This document shows, in pieces, positions 52,270-62,730 of a stretch of 64,000 nt of DNA. The notes beneath the pieces were generated by a model that saw only the letters and a list, made by a program, of their open reading frames with translations, did not search any database and had not been told where the DNA came from. Within the stretch, counting starts at the first letter, position 1. Each line of letters opens with the position of its first letter. The DNA lies in the NCBI GenBank assembly GCA_008330645.1, contig VLTN01000001.1, positions 496,001-560,000 on the forward strand, in the 5' to 3' direction. The position numbers and the translations under genes were made by a program. This stretch comes from Cafeteria roenbergensis (lineage: Eukaryota; Sar; Bigyra; Bicosoecida; Cafeteriaceae).

Positions 52270-53772
52270 CTAGGCCGCGTCCTCATCGCCGTCGTCTGCG
52301 ACCGCCGCTCGCTGGCGCTTGGCTTGCGGCTCCTCGCCGGCCGTTGGCGTGTCGCCGTCACCAGGCTCGGAGGGGTCGTCGATCAAGTCCATCCTCTTGC
52401 CTTTGCGCTGCGGAACGGCACCTCGGAGCAGCTCCCGCCAGGGGCGCCCGCGGGTCCTGCCGGCAACAATTTCCATGACGGCCTTGGTGGTCAGCACCCG
52501 CCGTGCCGACAGCGTGCCCTGGACGAAGTGCTCCAGCGGCAGCCGCATGGGAACCGCGCCACCGCGCTCGGCGACGCGTAGGGTGGCACCGACGTGGCGG
52601 GAGCGGTCAACGAGGCCGCCGATGACGGTTCCGCGGGCGGGCCAGGGGTGGTCGTCGCCCCACGGCACAGCACGCTCTGCGTCGGCGGTCAGGTAGATGG
52701 GCGCCAGCGCCGCTTCCTCCGCGCTGGGAGAGCGGTCTTCGCTGCCGCTGCCCTCGGGCTCGCGCACCCCCGCTGAGTCCGCGCAGGCGGCCTGGTCTTC
52801 CCGGGCGGCCGGCGGTGACTTGGACGCGTCCAAGCTGAGCCCAGGGACGGACTGCGCCCCCCAGCCGATGCCTGCCAGCACCGGGGACTGCGAGCCGCGC
52901 GCTCCGCCCGAAGGTAGAGGCGCGGACTGCGCGAGGCACGCTTCGACGCGCCGCCTCAGGCCTTGCGCCGTTTTGGTGGGGTCCTTGATAGCAACGGAGC
53001 CGTCCTCGCGCAGGAGCTCGTCCCGGATGTCGGGGGCGCAGAGCGGGTCAATGCGCACCGCCGACGCCTGCGTGACGGCGGCGCCTGGCGAGGCTGCCTC
53101 ACCGTGGGGCGCGGCAGCCGCCGCCGCCGCAGCCGCAGCCGCAGCCGCCGCCGCCGCCGCCCCCTTCGCTCGGGGATGAAGCGCCAAGGAATGCCAAGGC
53201 AGCCGAGTGATGCGCACTGCCCACGAGGCGCAGCTCGACTGAAGAAGCGCCAGGATGAGCTCGTCGGAGACCCCGGCCAGCACCAGCGGCAGCGGCTCCT
53301 CGTCGGGAAGGCCACGCACGCGAGCATAGCCCCTGGTGATCTGGTCGCGAAGCGAGCGGAGCTCCGCCGGGGTCATCAGCCCGTCAAACGCGCAATCAAC
53401 GCATACCCAAGGCCGCCCGCCGGAGGACACCAGCTCGGCTAGCGCTGTCTCGGCAGCCTTGCGGTGGGAGCGGAACGCCGTGGCGTCGCTGGCGAGCTGC
53501 GTCGTCAGGTGCGCGAACATCATCCGCGCCGTCAGCACCGATTCAAGGACCCGCTTCGCCGTCCGCTTGGCCGGTGGCAGCAGGGGCGCCAGGTCGGACA
53601 CGTCAGGGAGCGCGCCTGCGCGCTGGTGCGATTCGGCCGCCCCCCATCCCAGCCTCACGCTGAGCACCCTTCCGCCTATGTCGAACGTGATGACGCGGGG
53701 CGTGCCGCCACGTCCACGTGTTCCATCCTCGCTCGTGCCGCCTCCTCGCGACTGGCCGGGCTTTCCGGGCAT
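52270..53772 (-). CDS. TRMT10: TRM10-type tRNA (purine-9-N1) methyltransferase
   Basis: 500 residues from the ATG at 53772 (MPGKPGQSRGGG). SPOUT-fold methyltransferase that puts a methyl on N1 of G9 (or A9) in tRNA, using S-adenosylmethionine. Family landmarks: CVDCAFDGLMTPAELRSL, QITRGYARVRG, the chain PIYLTADAERAVP, VIGGLVDRSRHVG (the SAM-binding knot with the conserved Asp), RLPLEHFVQG, RRVLTTKAVMEIV and GAVPQRKGKR at the end of the fold. The middle holds a 20-residue poly-Ala run and a long acidic/Ser-rich insert absent from most relatives (human TRMT10A has 339). The tail is nuclear-type basic and acidic (EEPQAKRQRAAVADDGDEDAA). No intron. Mitochondrial TRMT10C versus nuclear TRMT10A cannot be settled, but there is no presequence at the chosen start, which favours the nuclear/cytosolic form. 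Confidence 0.9.
   Translation of the reverse strand: MPGKPGQSRGGGTSEDGTRGRGGTPRVITFDIGGRVLSVRLGWGAAESHQRAGALPDVSDLAPLLPPAKRTAKRVLESVLTARMMFAHLTTQLASDATAFRSHRKAAETALAELVSSGGRPWVCVDCAFDGLMTPAELRSLRDQITRGYARVRGLPDEEPLPLVLAGVSDELILALLQSSCASWAVRITRLPWHSLALHPRAKGAAAAAAAAAAAAAAAAAPHGEAASPGAAVTQASAVRIDPLCAPDIRDELLREDGSVAIKDPTKTAQGLRRRVEACLAQSAPLPSGGARGSQSPVLAGIGWGAQSVPGLSLDASKSPPAAREDQAACADSAGVREPEGSGSEDRSPSAEEAALAPIYLTADAERAVPWGDDHPWPARGTVIGGLVDRSRHVGATLRVAERGGAVPMRLPLEHFVQGTLSARRVLTTKAVMEIVAGRTRGRPWRELLRGAVPQRKGKRMDLIDDPSEPGDGDTPTAGEEPQAKRQRAAVADDGDEDAA
53112..53161 (-). repeat. GCN repeat coding poly-Ala in the TRM10 gene
   Basis: About 50 bp of GCC/GCA-type trinucleotides on the plus strand (GGC/TGC on minus, translated as Ala codons GCG/GCT). 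It inserts a run of about 20 Ala between two conserved parts of the enzyme. Confidence 0.8.
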
Positions 53773-54050
53773 TGGCCACGCGTCGCGCGCAGGCCGGCGC
53801 CAGCGCGCGAGGGGGCCGCGCCGCTGCGCAAGGAGCCGAGGCAGGGGCCTCGGGATATGGTCAGTGTGCACCGTTTGAAAAGGGGGAGCTTTTCACCCGG
53901 GGGGAGGGGGGCTCGGAGCGCGGAGGTGCTGGTGCTCAATTGACCCTCTGCTCGTCGAGCGTCTTGCGGCAGTCCAGTCGGTGCTCTGCAATCGGTAATG
54001 AGCTGGCAGGCGCGCCGGCATGGTCCGTGGCCACTCCGAGTCGCAGCGCC

Positions 54051-56760
54051 ATGATCGGGGCACTCTCAAAAATGAAACCTGCGTTGCGGGCTCGGCGCGC
54101 GATCGCGCGCCACACCGGAGCCTACCGGGCGATGTCAACGCGCCGGTCCGCGCCCTCTGACGTCGAGGTCCACCGGGCGTTTGTGGCGCTTGCAGAGGCC
54201 AAATCCGGAGCGGACGCGATCCGGGTGTTCGACAGCAACCCTCACATCCGAGGCGCCAGCTTTGTGGCGGCCGTTTGGTACCGAGCCGCGTCGGCTGGCC
54301 TCGGCGCCGGCCCCAACTGGGATGGCGAGACACTCGACAGGCTGACCCGCGCGCTGTACTCGGCGCTCGTGAAGGAGTCCGCCAAGTGCTCCCCGCAGGT
54401 GCTGGTTGCGGCCGCTGCGGCTTGCTCCCTTCACAGCCCGAGGCTGCCTCCCGGGCGGCTGGACCGGCACGCCGACCTCATCAGCGCGCGAGTGTCGCAG
54501 CGCTCCGCCGAGTTCGACCTGGGGCAGCTGGCAAGCGTGAGCCAGTCGCTGTCCGTTGTGTCTCTCGAGGTCGCCCGCCCCGTGGCGGTGGAGGCCCTGC
54601 TGCTGCTCGAGCTGCACCCTTCCGGGGGCGCGGCAGACGCTGTCGCGTCGCTTTTTCCGCACCTGCGCCTCACTGGCGGCGAGCCAGCCGCGGGGGGCGC
54701 TTGGCTCGCGCGCCTCTCGCAGCGAGCCCTCGTCCCTCCACCGCCAGGGCGCGCTGACGCGCAAGGCCCTCAGGCTGCTGGCCGCCAGCCTCCACTCCCG
54801 CTGCTCCTCGCTGAGCGACCGGGGGCTCGTCGATGCCGCCCACGCGCTCGCCGAGGCCCTCAAGGCAAGCCCGCCCATGGCGTCCCCCGGGGAGACTGCT
54901 GTGGCCAGGCTCCGCGTCTCTCTGGCGGCCGCCGTTGCCGGTCGGGGCCTCGCCTGCCCGCCGTCGGTGATGGCCGTGGTGGCGCCCGTCGCCATTCCGG
55001 CGGCCAGCTGCGTGAACGACCAGGCCTCCGAAGCGGCAAGGCTTGCCAAGTGGATTGCGGCAGCCCTCGTAACGGCCCCTGGGCCGGAGGCTCACGCCGC
55101 CGCCCTCGCAAGAGCTGTCGACGCCACGGTGGCAGCCTCTGCCGCTCGCGGGGAGGAGGACAGCCCCGGCGGCGGATCGACGTTGTGGGACGCTGGCGCC
55201 GCGCTCTCGTGCATCCGCGCGCCCTCTGCTCCAGCAGCTCGCCAGCGAGCCGACGCGGAGGGGAGCGCAGAAGTCGGTCGCCCGGAGGAGGACGCGGCGT
55301 GGGCGCTGGACGAGGAGGCTGCCTACATGGCAGTCTCGGGCCTGCTGGCGGCGGACGCGCGCCCTGAGCGGGACGGCAGCAGCCCGCCCGCAGCGCTCCT
55401 GGGCGGCCTGCGGAGCAGCGTGAGCAGGGGGGCGCTGGGCGTGCCGGTGGTCTCAGCGGCCGGCGTGGTCGGCTCTGCGGCTGGCAGCGCGGCCGTCGCG
55501 CACCACAGCCCGATCCCGAGGCCACGGGGCGCCCGGCTCGGCTTTGGGATCCTGGCGAAGCTTGCGCTTGCTGCCGCGCGCGCCAAGCTCCCCGTCGGCC
55601 CGGAGCGGCAGGCCCTTGCGCTCTTGCTGGCAGCCAGATGCCGCCGGAGGTTCAAAGGGCGGCCCTCTGAGACCCGGCCAGTTCGCTGTGACACTCCCGA
55701 GGCGGTGGCCGCGGCAGCTTCGGCCCTGAGCCTGCTCGGGGGAGAGGACGCGGCTGCAGGGATGCTTGCAATCGTGCAGGAGATGCGGTGGCGCTGCCAA
55801 GCGCTGCGCAAGGCAGGGCCGACGGCCAACACGCCCAGAGGGGAGGCTTTGGCCGCGTCGCTCCTGGTGCCAGCAGCACGCGTTGCTGCGGCGGCGGTGG
55901 CCTGCGACTCCGAGGCGCTTGCCGTACCGACGGCAGCGCTGCTTCTGGAGTGCGGGGCCATCATGCAGCTGCATGTTCAAGCCGCGGCGGCCAAGACGGC
56001 AGCAAGTGAAGTGCCCGACGAGTTGGATGCCCAGCGCCCTCGGGCTGCCACATGGCAGCAGCTGCTGCTGGCCGACCACCGTGCCGGGGCGGTTGCCGCA
56101 GGAGCGAGCGCGGCGGCCCGGGGCGCGGCCGTCGGCGGCCGCGATGCCGAAACGGGCCTCGAGTTTCTGTCCGCAGCCGCTTGCCAGGACCTGCTGCTGG
56201 CCGCGTCGCTTGTTCCCGCGGACGCGCGGCTGAGGCCCACCTCTCCGCTCTGGGCTGCCGTGAGCGCGCGCGCGGCAACGGCCGGACTTGGGCCGCGCGG
56301 AACGAGGCAGTTGCCCGAGTCTGAGGACGCTGCGTGGAAGCGCGCCGCCGCGGTGCTGGAGGTGGCCTCCGACGACGCTGAGTCGCGGCCCGCGCCCGCG
56401 TGGCTTGTTGCTGGACTGAATCCAACGCCCGATACGCAGCTTCGCGTCGCTGGGACCCCTAGCTCGTGGAGAGGAAGCGCAGGGAAGTGGCTTCCCGAGT
56501 TGCGCCTGGAGCGGCACGGGGGCGGACACCTGAGGTCCAGCGAGGAGGCAACGATTGTGGCGGTGCCCCCCACCGGATTGGCCTGGGCCCCGGCGGGCGA
56601 CGCCGAGCCGTGGGGGAAGCCCGTCGTGCCGGACTGCGACGCGGCGGCTCTCATTGTAGCGCTCGAGCGCGCTGGCTCGCGGCCGGTTGTGGTCGAGCCA
56701 GGGGGCACCCAAAAGGACATCAAGGAGGGCCTCATTGCAGCGTGGTCTGAGCGCAGCTAG
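54051..56760 (+). CDS. Helical-repeat protein, probably organellar, with an apparent frameshift
   Basis: Starts MIGALSKMKPALRARRAIARH, an Arg-rich, acid-free leader like a mitochondrial presequence. The first frame (54051 to about 54697) and a second frame (about 54697-56760) together give about 902 residues. The change of frame falls at or near a run of six G at 54692-54697; reading one G fewer would join them. No intron with correct phase explains it. The body is a series of Ala/Leu-rich helices (LTRALYSALVKESAK, FDLGQLASVSQSLSVV, VDAAHALAEALKAS) that resemble, at low confidence, the alpha-helical repeats of FASTK/RAP or OPR organelle RNA-binding proteins; no RAP domain is visible at the end. 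The C-terminus (DCDAAALIVALERAG) is not recognised. Divergent from TRM10, sharing 278 bp. Confidence 0.5.
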
Positions 56761-56883
56761 AATCGGAACGTGGTATTGCATCCTTTTGCTGCGGCAGAGA
56801 GTTTGGTCGCAGCTCGGACTCGGCGAGATGCCCCATGCCTGCGCTCACACAAGCTCCTTCCCAAACGCATGGGGGCAAAACAG

Positions 56884-59181
56884 TCAATCGCCGCGCAGGG
56901 CGCTCCATTTGACCCCGACCCGCCGCAGCGTGTCAGGAAGGTGCGGCGCTCGCGTCTCGGCCGTCCCGCGCGCCCCCAGTTGGGCGACCACGGCTTGCTT
57001 GGCGCCATCACTGGCAGCAGCCAGCGCGGGGTGCCATACGTCCACAAGCAGCACGACCCTGGGCCCCTGCGATGGGTCCATCGCTGATGCGTTCACCGAG
57101 TGCCAGAAGCTGTCGTCGATCACCACGGGATGCCCTCGTCGCCACCGAAGCACTTGTCCCGGCATGATCAGCCTTGCTTGTTCCCTGTCGCTGGGCGCGG
57201 CTGGCACCAGCAGAGGGACGTGGATGCGCCATCGCGTGGGCGTGGGCCCGCAGTGGGGCCGGATGGCAGCGCCCGGCTCCAGGACGCTCACTTCCACGCT
57301 TCCGAGCGGAGGCAGGAGCGAGCCCCCAGCGAGAGCGGCCGCAATCGCGGCGGAGGCCGCCGGGGCAGCGGCTTCCCCAGAGTGCCGGAACACACCGTCT
57401 CTTGCAAGCACAACCTGCTTCCACTGGCCTGCCGAGGACAGCCCCGCGCCCTCAAACGTGACGGCGCCGTTGGCCCCAGAGCGCTCCGGCAGCCGGCTCG
57501 CTCCGCACTTGTCGGGCGAGACAAGCGACTGCCCGGCTGCCAACAGGAGCTCGCAGCGAATGTGCGGCTGGCGCACCAGCTCGCCCAAAGACCCCACGGC
57601 GTCCCTCACCAGGCCGAGCCCGACGGTGGCGGCGGCAGCGCCATGGTGCGTTCGCAGCGAGACTGCGAGCGCATCCCAGTCCGTTTCGCAGCGGGACACG
57701 TCGTCGCCCCCTCGGCAGCCAGGGAACGGCTCGGACCACAGGCGCGTTGCGTTCACCTCCATTTTGGCAGCGTCGGGCAGGGACGCGAAGGCTGGGGTCT
57801 GCTCAGCCACGGCCCAAACGCCGGCGTCGGCCGCAGCGGCCGCCATCAGCGAAGCAGCCGCCTCGAGCCGAGCCGAGTGGCGAGTGTCGCGGCGCTCCAA
57901 CCCCGCCCAGGACTCAGATCGCAGCGCGCGCAGGGCCTCGTAAACCACGGCCGCGAGCGAGCCCGACGCGGGCCCGACAAGGGTCCTTTCCAGCCACCCG
58001 AGTGGCGCCTGCGTCAGCGCAGCGAGTCCAAGCATCGGCGCCACACGGGGCGAGCCTGAGGCGGCGCTCTGTGCGAGCATGAAGGCGTCGGCCGGCCTGC
58101 GAATGAGCAGCATTGCGTCGCCGGCCGACCCCCCACTGCCTTGGGCAGCAGCGGAGTCGCAGGCTGCGCTCCCTAGCAGGCCCGCAGCGCTCGCAGCCGC
58201 CAGGCTCATGCGACGAAGACTGCTGCCTTCGCTGCCGCCCGGCCTGGCCCTGGTGAACTTCGGGCCAAAGTCCAGCCTGACTCCCCGCACAATCCGACCA
58301 AGGCAGCACGCTGCAGCGTCCGCTGCGCTGCCGGTCCCACCCGCGGCGTCCACCGGCACTGCGGAAGCCAACTGCTGCTCCGCACACGCTGCCTCCTCCG
58401 CTGCGACCCACTCGGCAGCCCAGGCAACGTGCGCGCTGTCAAGGGCCACCGGCGACCCTCCGAGCTCCGCGGGGGCACCGGCACCCCCACGGGACCATCC
58501 GGCCTGCTGTCCCTCACTGGCCGTGCGGAGGGCCCGCCTCAGCCAGCGGCTGGCCAGAGCTGGCTGACCGCCGAGGCGGTGGCCGGCGCCCACGTCGCGC
58601 AGCAGGGCAGCGAGTGCGTTGCCCTCCACCGAGCCCGCCCCAGCGCCCGAAAGCAAGTGATCTGCCGCGAAGGCGAGGTTGCCAGCGGCCTTTTGCCCCA
58701 GGTCGCGCGTGGCGAGCAGAGATTCGCAGGCCAGCTCGGGAGCACCGTAGCTCTCGCATGCCCCTGCGTGACTGGCCACGCCAAGCGCCCGGAGCGCGTC
58801 CCACAAGGCGGCGGCCTGCCTGAGCTGCACGACCCCCAGGTTTCGCCGCGCGTCTGCAAGCCGGGCCGGGGACGTACCGCGAGCGGAGGACACCAGTGTC
58901 TTGACGCACTTGCCAAAGGCTCGCGCGGCCTGACCCAGCATCTGCGCCTTTCCAAACGCGACGCCTGCGTTGAAGTACAGGAACGCGCGCCGCTGACCCT
59001 TCTGCTCGCGTGCCAGAGCCTTGTACTGCGCCCCGGCGGCGCCGTAGTTGCCCCTGGCAAACTCGGCGTCGGCCGAGGGAGTGCTGGGCGGGGTGCCTGC
59101 TCGAGCGGCTGCGCAGGCGAAGAGCGCTGCGGCCACCGCCAAGAGCCACGCTCCAGGCTGGCGCCCGCGGCGCCGCACCAT
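56884..59181 (-). CDS. Secreted TPR protein with aspartyl/asparaginyl beta-hydroxylase domain
   Basis: 765 residues from the ATG at 59181. A signal peptide is clear: MVRRRGRQPGAWLLAVAAAL then FACAAARAGTP. TPR-like helices follow (FARGNYGAAGAQYKALAREQ, FLYFNAGVAFGKAQML). After a long Ala/Gly-rich middle part, the last 190 residues form the AspH fold (PF05118): SVEVSVLEPGAAIRPHCG with the first iron-binding His, RWRIHVPLLVP, HPVVIDDSFWHSVNAS with the second His, and GPRVVLLVDVWHPAL with the Arg that grips 2-oxoglutarate. These Fe(II)/2-oxoglutarate oxygenases hydroxylate Asp or Asn in EGF-like or other domains in the secretory pathway. As in animal AspH, the TPR part precedes the catalytic part, but here a cleavable-type signal replaces a membrane anchor. 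No intron. Convergent with the preceding gene by 123 bp. Confidence 0.8.
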   Translation of the reverse strand: MVRRRGRQPGAWLLAVAAALFACAAARAGTPPSTPSADAEFARGNYGAAGAQYKALAREQKGQRRAFLYFNAGVAFGKAQMLGQAARAFGKCVKTLVSSARGTSPARLADARRNLGVVQLRQAAALWDALRALGVASHAGACESYGAPELACESLLATRDLGQKAAGNLAFAADHLLSGAGAGSVEGNALAALLRDVGAGHRLGGQPALASRWLRRALRTASEGQQAGWSRGGAGAPAELGGSPVALDSAHVAWAAEWVAAEEAACAEQQLASAVPVDAAGGTGSAADAAACCLGRIVRGVRLDFGPKFTRARPGGSEGSSLRRMSLAAASAAGLLGSAACDSAAAQGSGGSAGDAMLLIRRPADAFMLAQSAASGSPRVAPMLGLAALTQAPLGWLERTLVGPASGSLAAVVYEALRALRSESWAGLERRDTRHSARLEAAASLMAAAAADAGVWAVAEQTPAFASLPDAAKMEVNATRLWSEPFPGCRGGDDVSRCETDWDALAVSLRTHHGAAAATVGLGLVRDAVGSLGELVRQPHIRCELLLAAGQSLVSPDKCGASRLPERSGANGAVTFEGAGLSSAGQWKQVVLARDGVFRHSGEAAAPAASAAIAAALAGGSLLPPLGSVEVSVLEPGAAIRPHCGPTPTRWRIHVPLLVPAAPSDREQARLIMPGQVLRWRRGHPVVIDDSFWHSVNASAMDPSQGPRVVLLVDVWHPALAAASDGAKQAVVAQLGARGTAETRAPHLPDTLRRVGVKWSALRGD

Positions 59182-59437
59182 GTCCCGCACGCGCTGTGGG
59201 AGCCGCTGCGGGCGATTGCAATTGGCCGGGCGGTTGCCGCTCACGCAGTGCAGAGCCAGATTGCAGCGCAATGTCTTGCCGGGCACGAATATATCCCCGG
59301 CGCCAGGACCAATCCGCGACGCGCAGCCCGCTTGCCCGGCGGCCACGCCTGGCGGCAGTCATGGCGGCGCGGGTTGCCCAGGTCCACAGCGTGCCGCGTG
59401 AGTCGGGCGCTCTGCAGTGCTTCCGCAAACTGCCTCG

Positions 59438-61808
59438 ATGCCCGGGTGCTGCGCTGCGGAGGAGCTCGCGTGCCGGCCGGAGGCCGGGTTCAACATTCCG
59501 ACGCTTGCGCTCCCGGGTCTGCGCGCCGCGGCTTGCCTCGCTGCTGCCTGGCCGTCCGCAGTGGCGTACCATGACGTCTGCCAGGACGACGCCGTGAGGC
59601 TGATCATGGAGTCCCTTGTCGCGCTGGACCGGACTGCAAACAACATTTTCAGTGCCATTGAGGACCGCGTGAGCCCACCCGCCAGGCGCCCACGGAGGCG
59701 AGCTTTGCCGCGCCGGCGGTGCGTGGTCCGTCCCGCTGGCAGCACCCGGCAGCACTGGCGCGCCTGCGCAGCGCAATGGGCTGGGCCTCCCCGCAGGATC
59801 AGAGCGCGCCGTGCGCCGAAATTGGCTTGCCGACAAACCGCAAGGCGCGCGCTCCGATGCCCCGCCCGCCCGAATGCCCGCCCTCCTGCAGGTGGCCCAG
59901 GGAAAGACAGCGCTCGCGTCGCTGAACGGACGCATCGACGAGTGCCGCGGCAAGGTGCAGTCGATCGCTGCAACGACCACCCGCGCCACGACGATTCTGT
60001 GCCCCACCAAGTTTCCCGCCGGCACCAAGGCTATCCCCTTCACGCCTGCTCTGGCTGGTCGGCCGTACGTCAGCGAGGCGCCCGACATGATCGACCAGGT
60101 GCCTGTCGCCAGCGGCGGCGGGAACCCCCGCCGCATGGAGCTTGAGGAACCGCAAGACTCGACCACGCCGGGCATGCGCATGGCGACGCTCGAGGTGATC
60201 ATCGAGAGCCGCATGCTGATGCACCCCGCCGACACTGCGGCCGCAAGCGAAACCCCCACTGGGCTCGGCCAGCTGCCCCGCAGCGTGGGCTCGGTGGCCG
60301 ACACTCTGCTGTTCAACTCCACGCAAGTTCCGTACAAGGACTACGCGCGGCTGGACAACCTCATGCGAGCAGGCAGGGCGGCGCAGGAGAGCAAAGAGGA
60401 GGAGGAGGAGGGGGACCTCGGCGCGGCGCCCGCCACGCTGCTCGAGCACAACGACCTTCCCGAGGTGGCAGGGTTCGACCTGTCCTACCGCCCGGCCGCG
60501 CCCACAGTTCAGCAGCTGGAGATGCCCAGCGCCATCGGACTGCCAAACGTGGCCGATGTGTCCTGGTCGGACGCCGCGGGCGACGGTGCGGCTGGCATGG
60601 CGTCCCTCCTGCCCTCCGCGCTGCGCAGCTCTGCCCTGGCGCTGCCGGCGATCGAGGACTACGCGGCCCCGGCTGCTGCAATCATGCCACCGCCCGTTGG
60701 CGCCCCGCCAGCCCCCGGAGGGGTTGCTCCGCCGCCGCCTCCGGCAGGGCAGGCCCCGCCCCCTCCGCCTCCGGGCCAGGCCCCCCCGCCGGCGCCCGCA
60801 GCCCCCGCGCCTGCACCCGTGGCAGCTCCTCCCGCACCCGCACCCGCACCCGTGCCCGCGCCCGCCCCGGCGCCAGCGTCTACCGACATCGTTCCCGCCC
60901 CGGACGCGCCGCCCTCCGCGCCGTCCGGTGTGCCTGCGGCTGTCGCTGCCCCCGCTGCAGGCCGCAGCAGCCTGCTCGACGCCCTGCGCAACCCCAACAA
61001 CCTGAAGAAGCTTCGCAAGGCAGACTCCAGCGCGGGCGACGCCGCTGGCAGCGGCTCGCCCGCCACAGCCAGCAAGCCCGCCGCCGCGCCTGCGGCGCCG
61101 GCCGGCCCCCCCAAGTTCACCAACCCGCTTGACGAGCTCAAGTACAAGCAGCAAGAGCGCCTCAAGGCCATGCAAGGCGGCAGTGGGGACGCCAAGGGGA
61201 AGCAGCGCAGGCCCACGCTCGCGGTGACGTCGCCGCCCAAGCCCGCTTCGCGCGGCGGAACGCGGGGCCTGCCCAGTCTGGGGGAAGACGACGACACCCC
61301 GTCCGGCCCAGCCACGGGAGACGACGACATCCCGTCCGCGCCTCGGCGCCCTGCCCCCGCGAGCAGGCCCGCGGCCCGCCCGCAGGACCCCGCCGCACGC
61401 GCCCCGCGCCCCGGAGGAGCACCGGCGGCACCGGTGGCCGCCGCTGCACCTGCGCCCGTTGCCGCGGCTGCTGGAGGTGACGGCAGCTCTGACATCAGCG
61501 GCAGCCTCGTGTCTGACATGAGCGACGAGGACGACGACCTGGAGGAGCCGGAGGCTTCACCGGATACTGGAGTTGCCTACCGCCCGGGAATGAGCCTGGC
61601 GCAGCTGCTTGGCCGCGCTGGGGACGCGGACACCGGCGCCGGGGCGGCAGCTTCTCCCGCCCCTGCACCGCAGCCGGCCGCGGCGCCGGCTCCCTTTGAC
61701 CTGACAGCCTTGCCAGGATTCGCCATGGCGCGGTCCATCGCGGCGAGCTCGCAGGTGGGCGCCGAGCAGGGAGGCGACGACGGCGACGACGACGAGTGGG
61801 ACGAGTGA
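59438..61808 (+). CDS. WASHC1: WASH complex subunit 1
   Basis: Exons 59438-59668 and 59892-61808, 715 residues; donor GTGAGC, acceptor CTCCTGCAG, phase 0. WASH is the nucleation-promoting factor that turns on Arp2/3 on endosomes for receptor recycling. The WAHD domain at the N-terminus spans the splice (LIMESLVALDRTANNIFSAI, then VAQGKTALASLNGRIDECRG), with TKFPAGTKAI and SVADTLLFNSTQVPYKDY matching the family. A proline-rich part runs from about 343 to 400 (PPPPPPGQAPPPAP). The VCA module follows: a WH2-like SSLLDALRNPNNLKKLRK (about 437-455) and an acidic tail with the Arp2/3-contacting Trp (DDGDDDEWDE, the last residues). The start is uncertain: GTG and ATG codons at 59417 and 59438 are in frame, and a CCGCAG before VAYHDV could be an extra splice site. 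Confidence 0.87.
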
Positions 61809-62076
61809 CCTCGCCGCCCCCACCCTCTGCGCGCGGCGTTGCTCATCCCGCTCTTTTCGCCTTGCTTCGTGGCCGTGTGCCTCTTGCGCGGCGCGCGCGG
61901 AGCGCGCGCTCGTGTGTGGCGGGTCCCGCGCTAGCCGACGCGCTCCATGCACCGCCTTGGGCTGCAGGCAGACGAGTACACGCACGACCACCACCAAATG
62001 CAATCGGCCCCCGGTCTCCGGGCAGGCTCTTGCACATGCCTACGCTTGCACTGGACAGCGCTTGCACTGGACAGCG

Positions 62077-62730
62077 CTAGCACTTGTAAACGAGGATAGA
62101 GTGGCGCTCCTGGTACTGCATGTACAGCACCTGGCGCGATTCGTACGTGATCTCGAACCCAAAGCCCTCGCCGATCACGCAGTGCCACGTCGGCCCGTAG
62201 CGCTTGTCCATGTTCTCCTTGATCATCTGGGAAGCCTTCTGCGGTCCAGGCATTCACAGCGGACAGCACCCGACGGGGCCATCGATGGCACGTGCCCTTG
62301 CACCGCCGCCCCTCTCTGCCAAAGGCACGCCGTGACCCCTCCGGGTTTCGACATCCGGGAGGCGGAAGCACAACCGCCTTCTCCCAGCCTGCGGCTGCGC
62401 TCCGAGCTCACCTCGAAATTTTCGGAGGTCAGGTATTTGTCCACAGCGCTGACCACAATCTCGACTGCCTCGCTGGACATTTCATGGGGCATATCCGTGT
62501 GCTGCGCGACATCGGAAGCATCGAAGCCCAGGGCAGGCGGCGAAGGGGGGGGGGCAGGAGCAGTGGGGGTGGGGTGGGGGGTCTGGCTTTGAGGCGGGCC
62601 GGTTCCAACGGGCTGGATGCTGCGGTCGCGCAAGCGCGCAGCGTCCAAGACGAGAGCCCGGTCACCAGCAGGGCATGCTCACCTTGACCAGCGGCTTCGC
62701 CATGACCTTTTTGAATTCGGCGGACGCCAT
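62077..62730 (-). CDS. DNAL4: Dynein light chain, DNAL4 type
   Basis: Exons 62730-62683, 62501-62412 and 62238-62077, 99 residues, all junctions phase 0 with GTGAGC donors and GCAG acceptors. The start MASAEFKKVMAKPLVK is spliced to HTDMPHEMSSEAVEIVV and then to KASQMIKENMDKRYGPTWHC, VIGEGFGFEITYES and the end ILVYKC. PLVKHTDMPHEM and IGEGFGFEIT are close to human DNAL4 (PLVRHSDMPEEM, IGEGFGFEITHE) and less close to DYNLL/LC8, so this is the axonemal outer-arm-type light chain 4 of the LC8 superfamily. It is a dimeric hub in the dynein tail. Its presence argues for motile cilia or flagella at some life stage. Confidence 0.92.

Noticed and set aside
54536-54726. Intron (GTGAGC ... CTCTCGCAG) as the reason for the frame change in the helical-repeat gene
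   Set aside because: The ends look right, but splicing is phase 0 and returns to the first frame, not the second; the skipped part also reads as good helix.
58514-60337. 607-codon minus-strand frame spanning AspH and WASH
   Set aside because: Overlaps exons of both genes in the wrong frame or strand and shows no domain.
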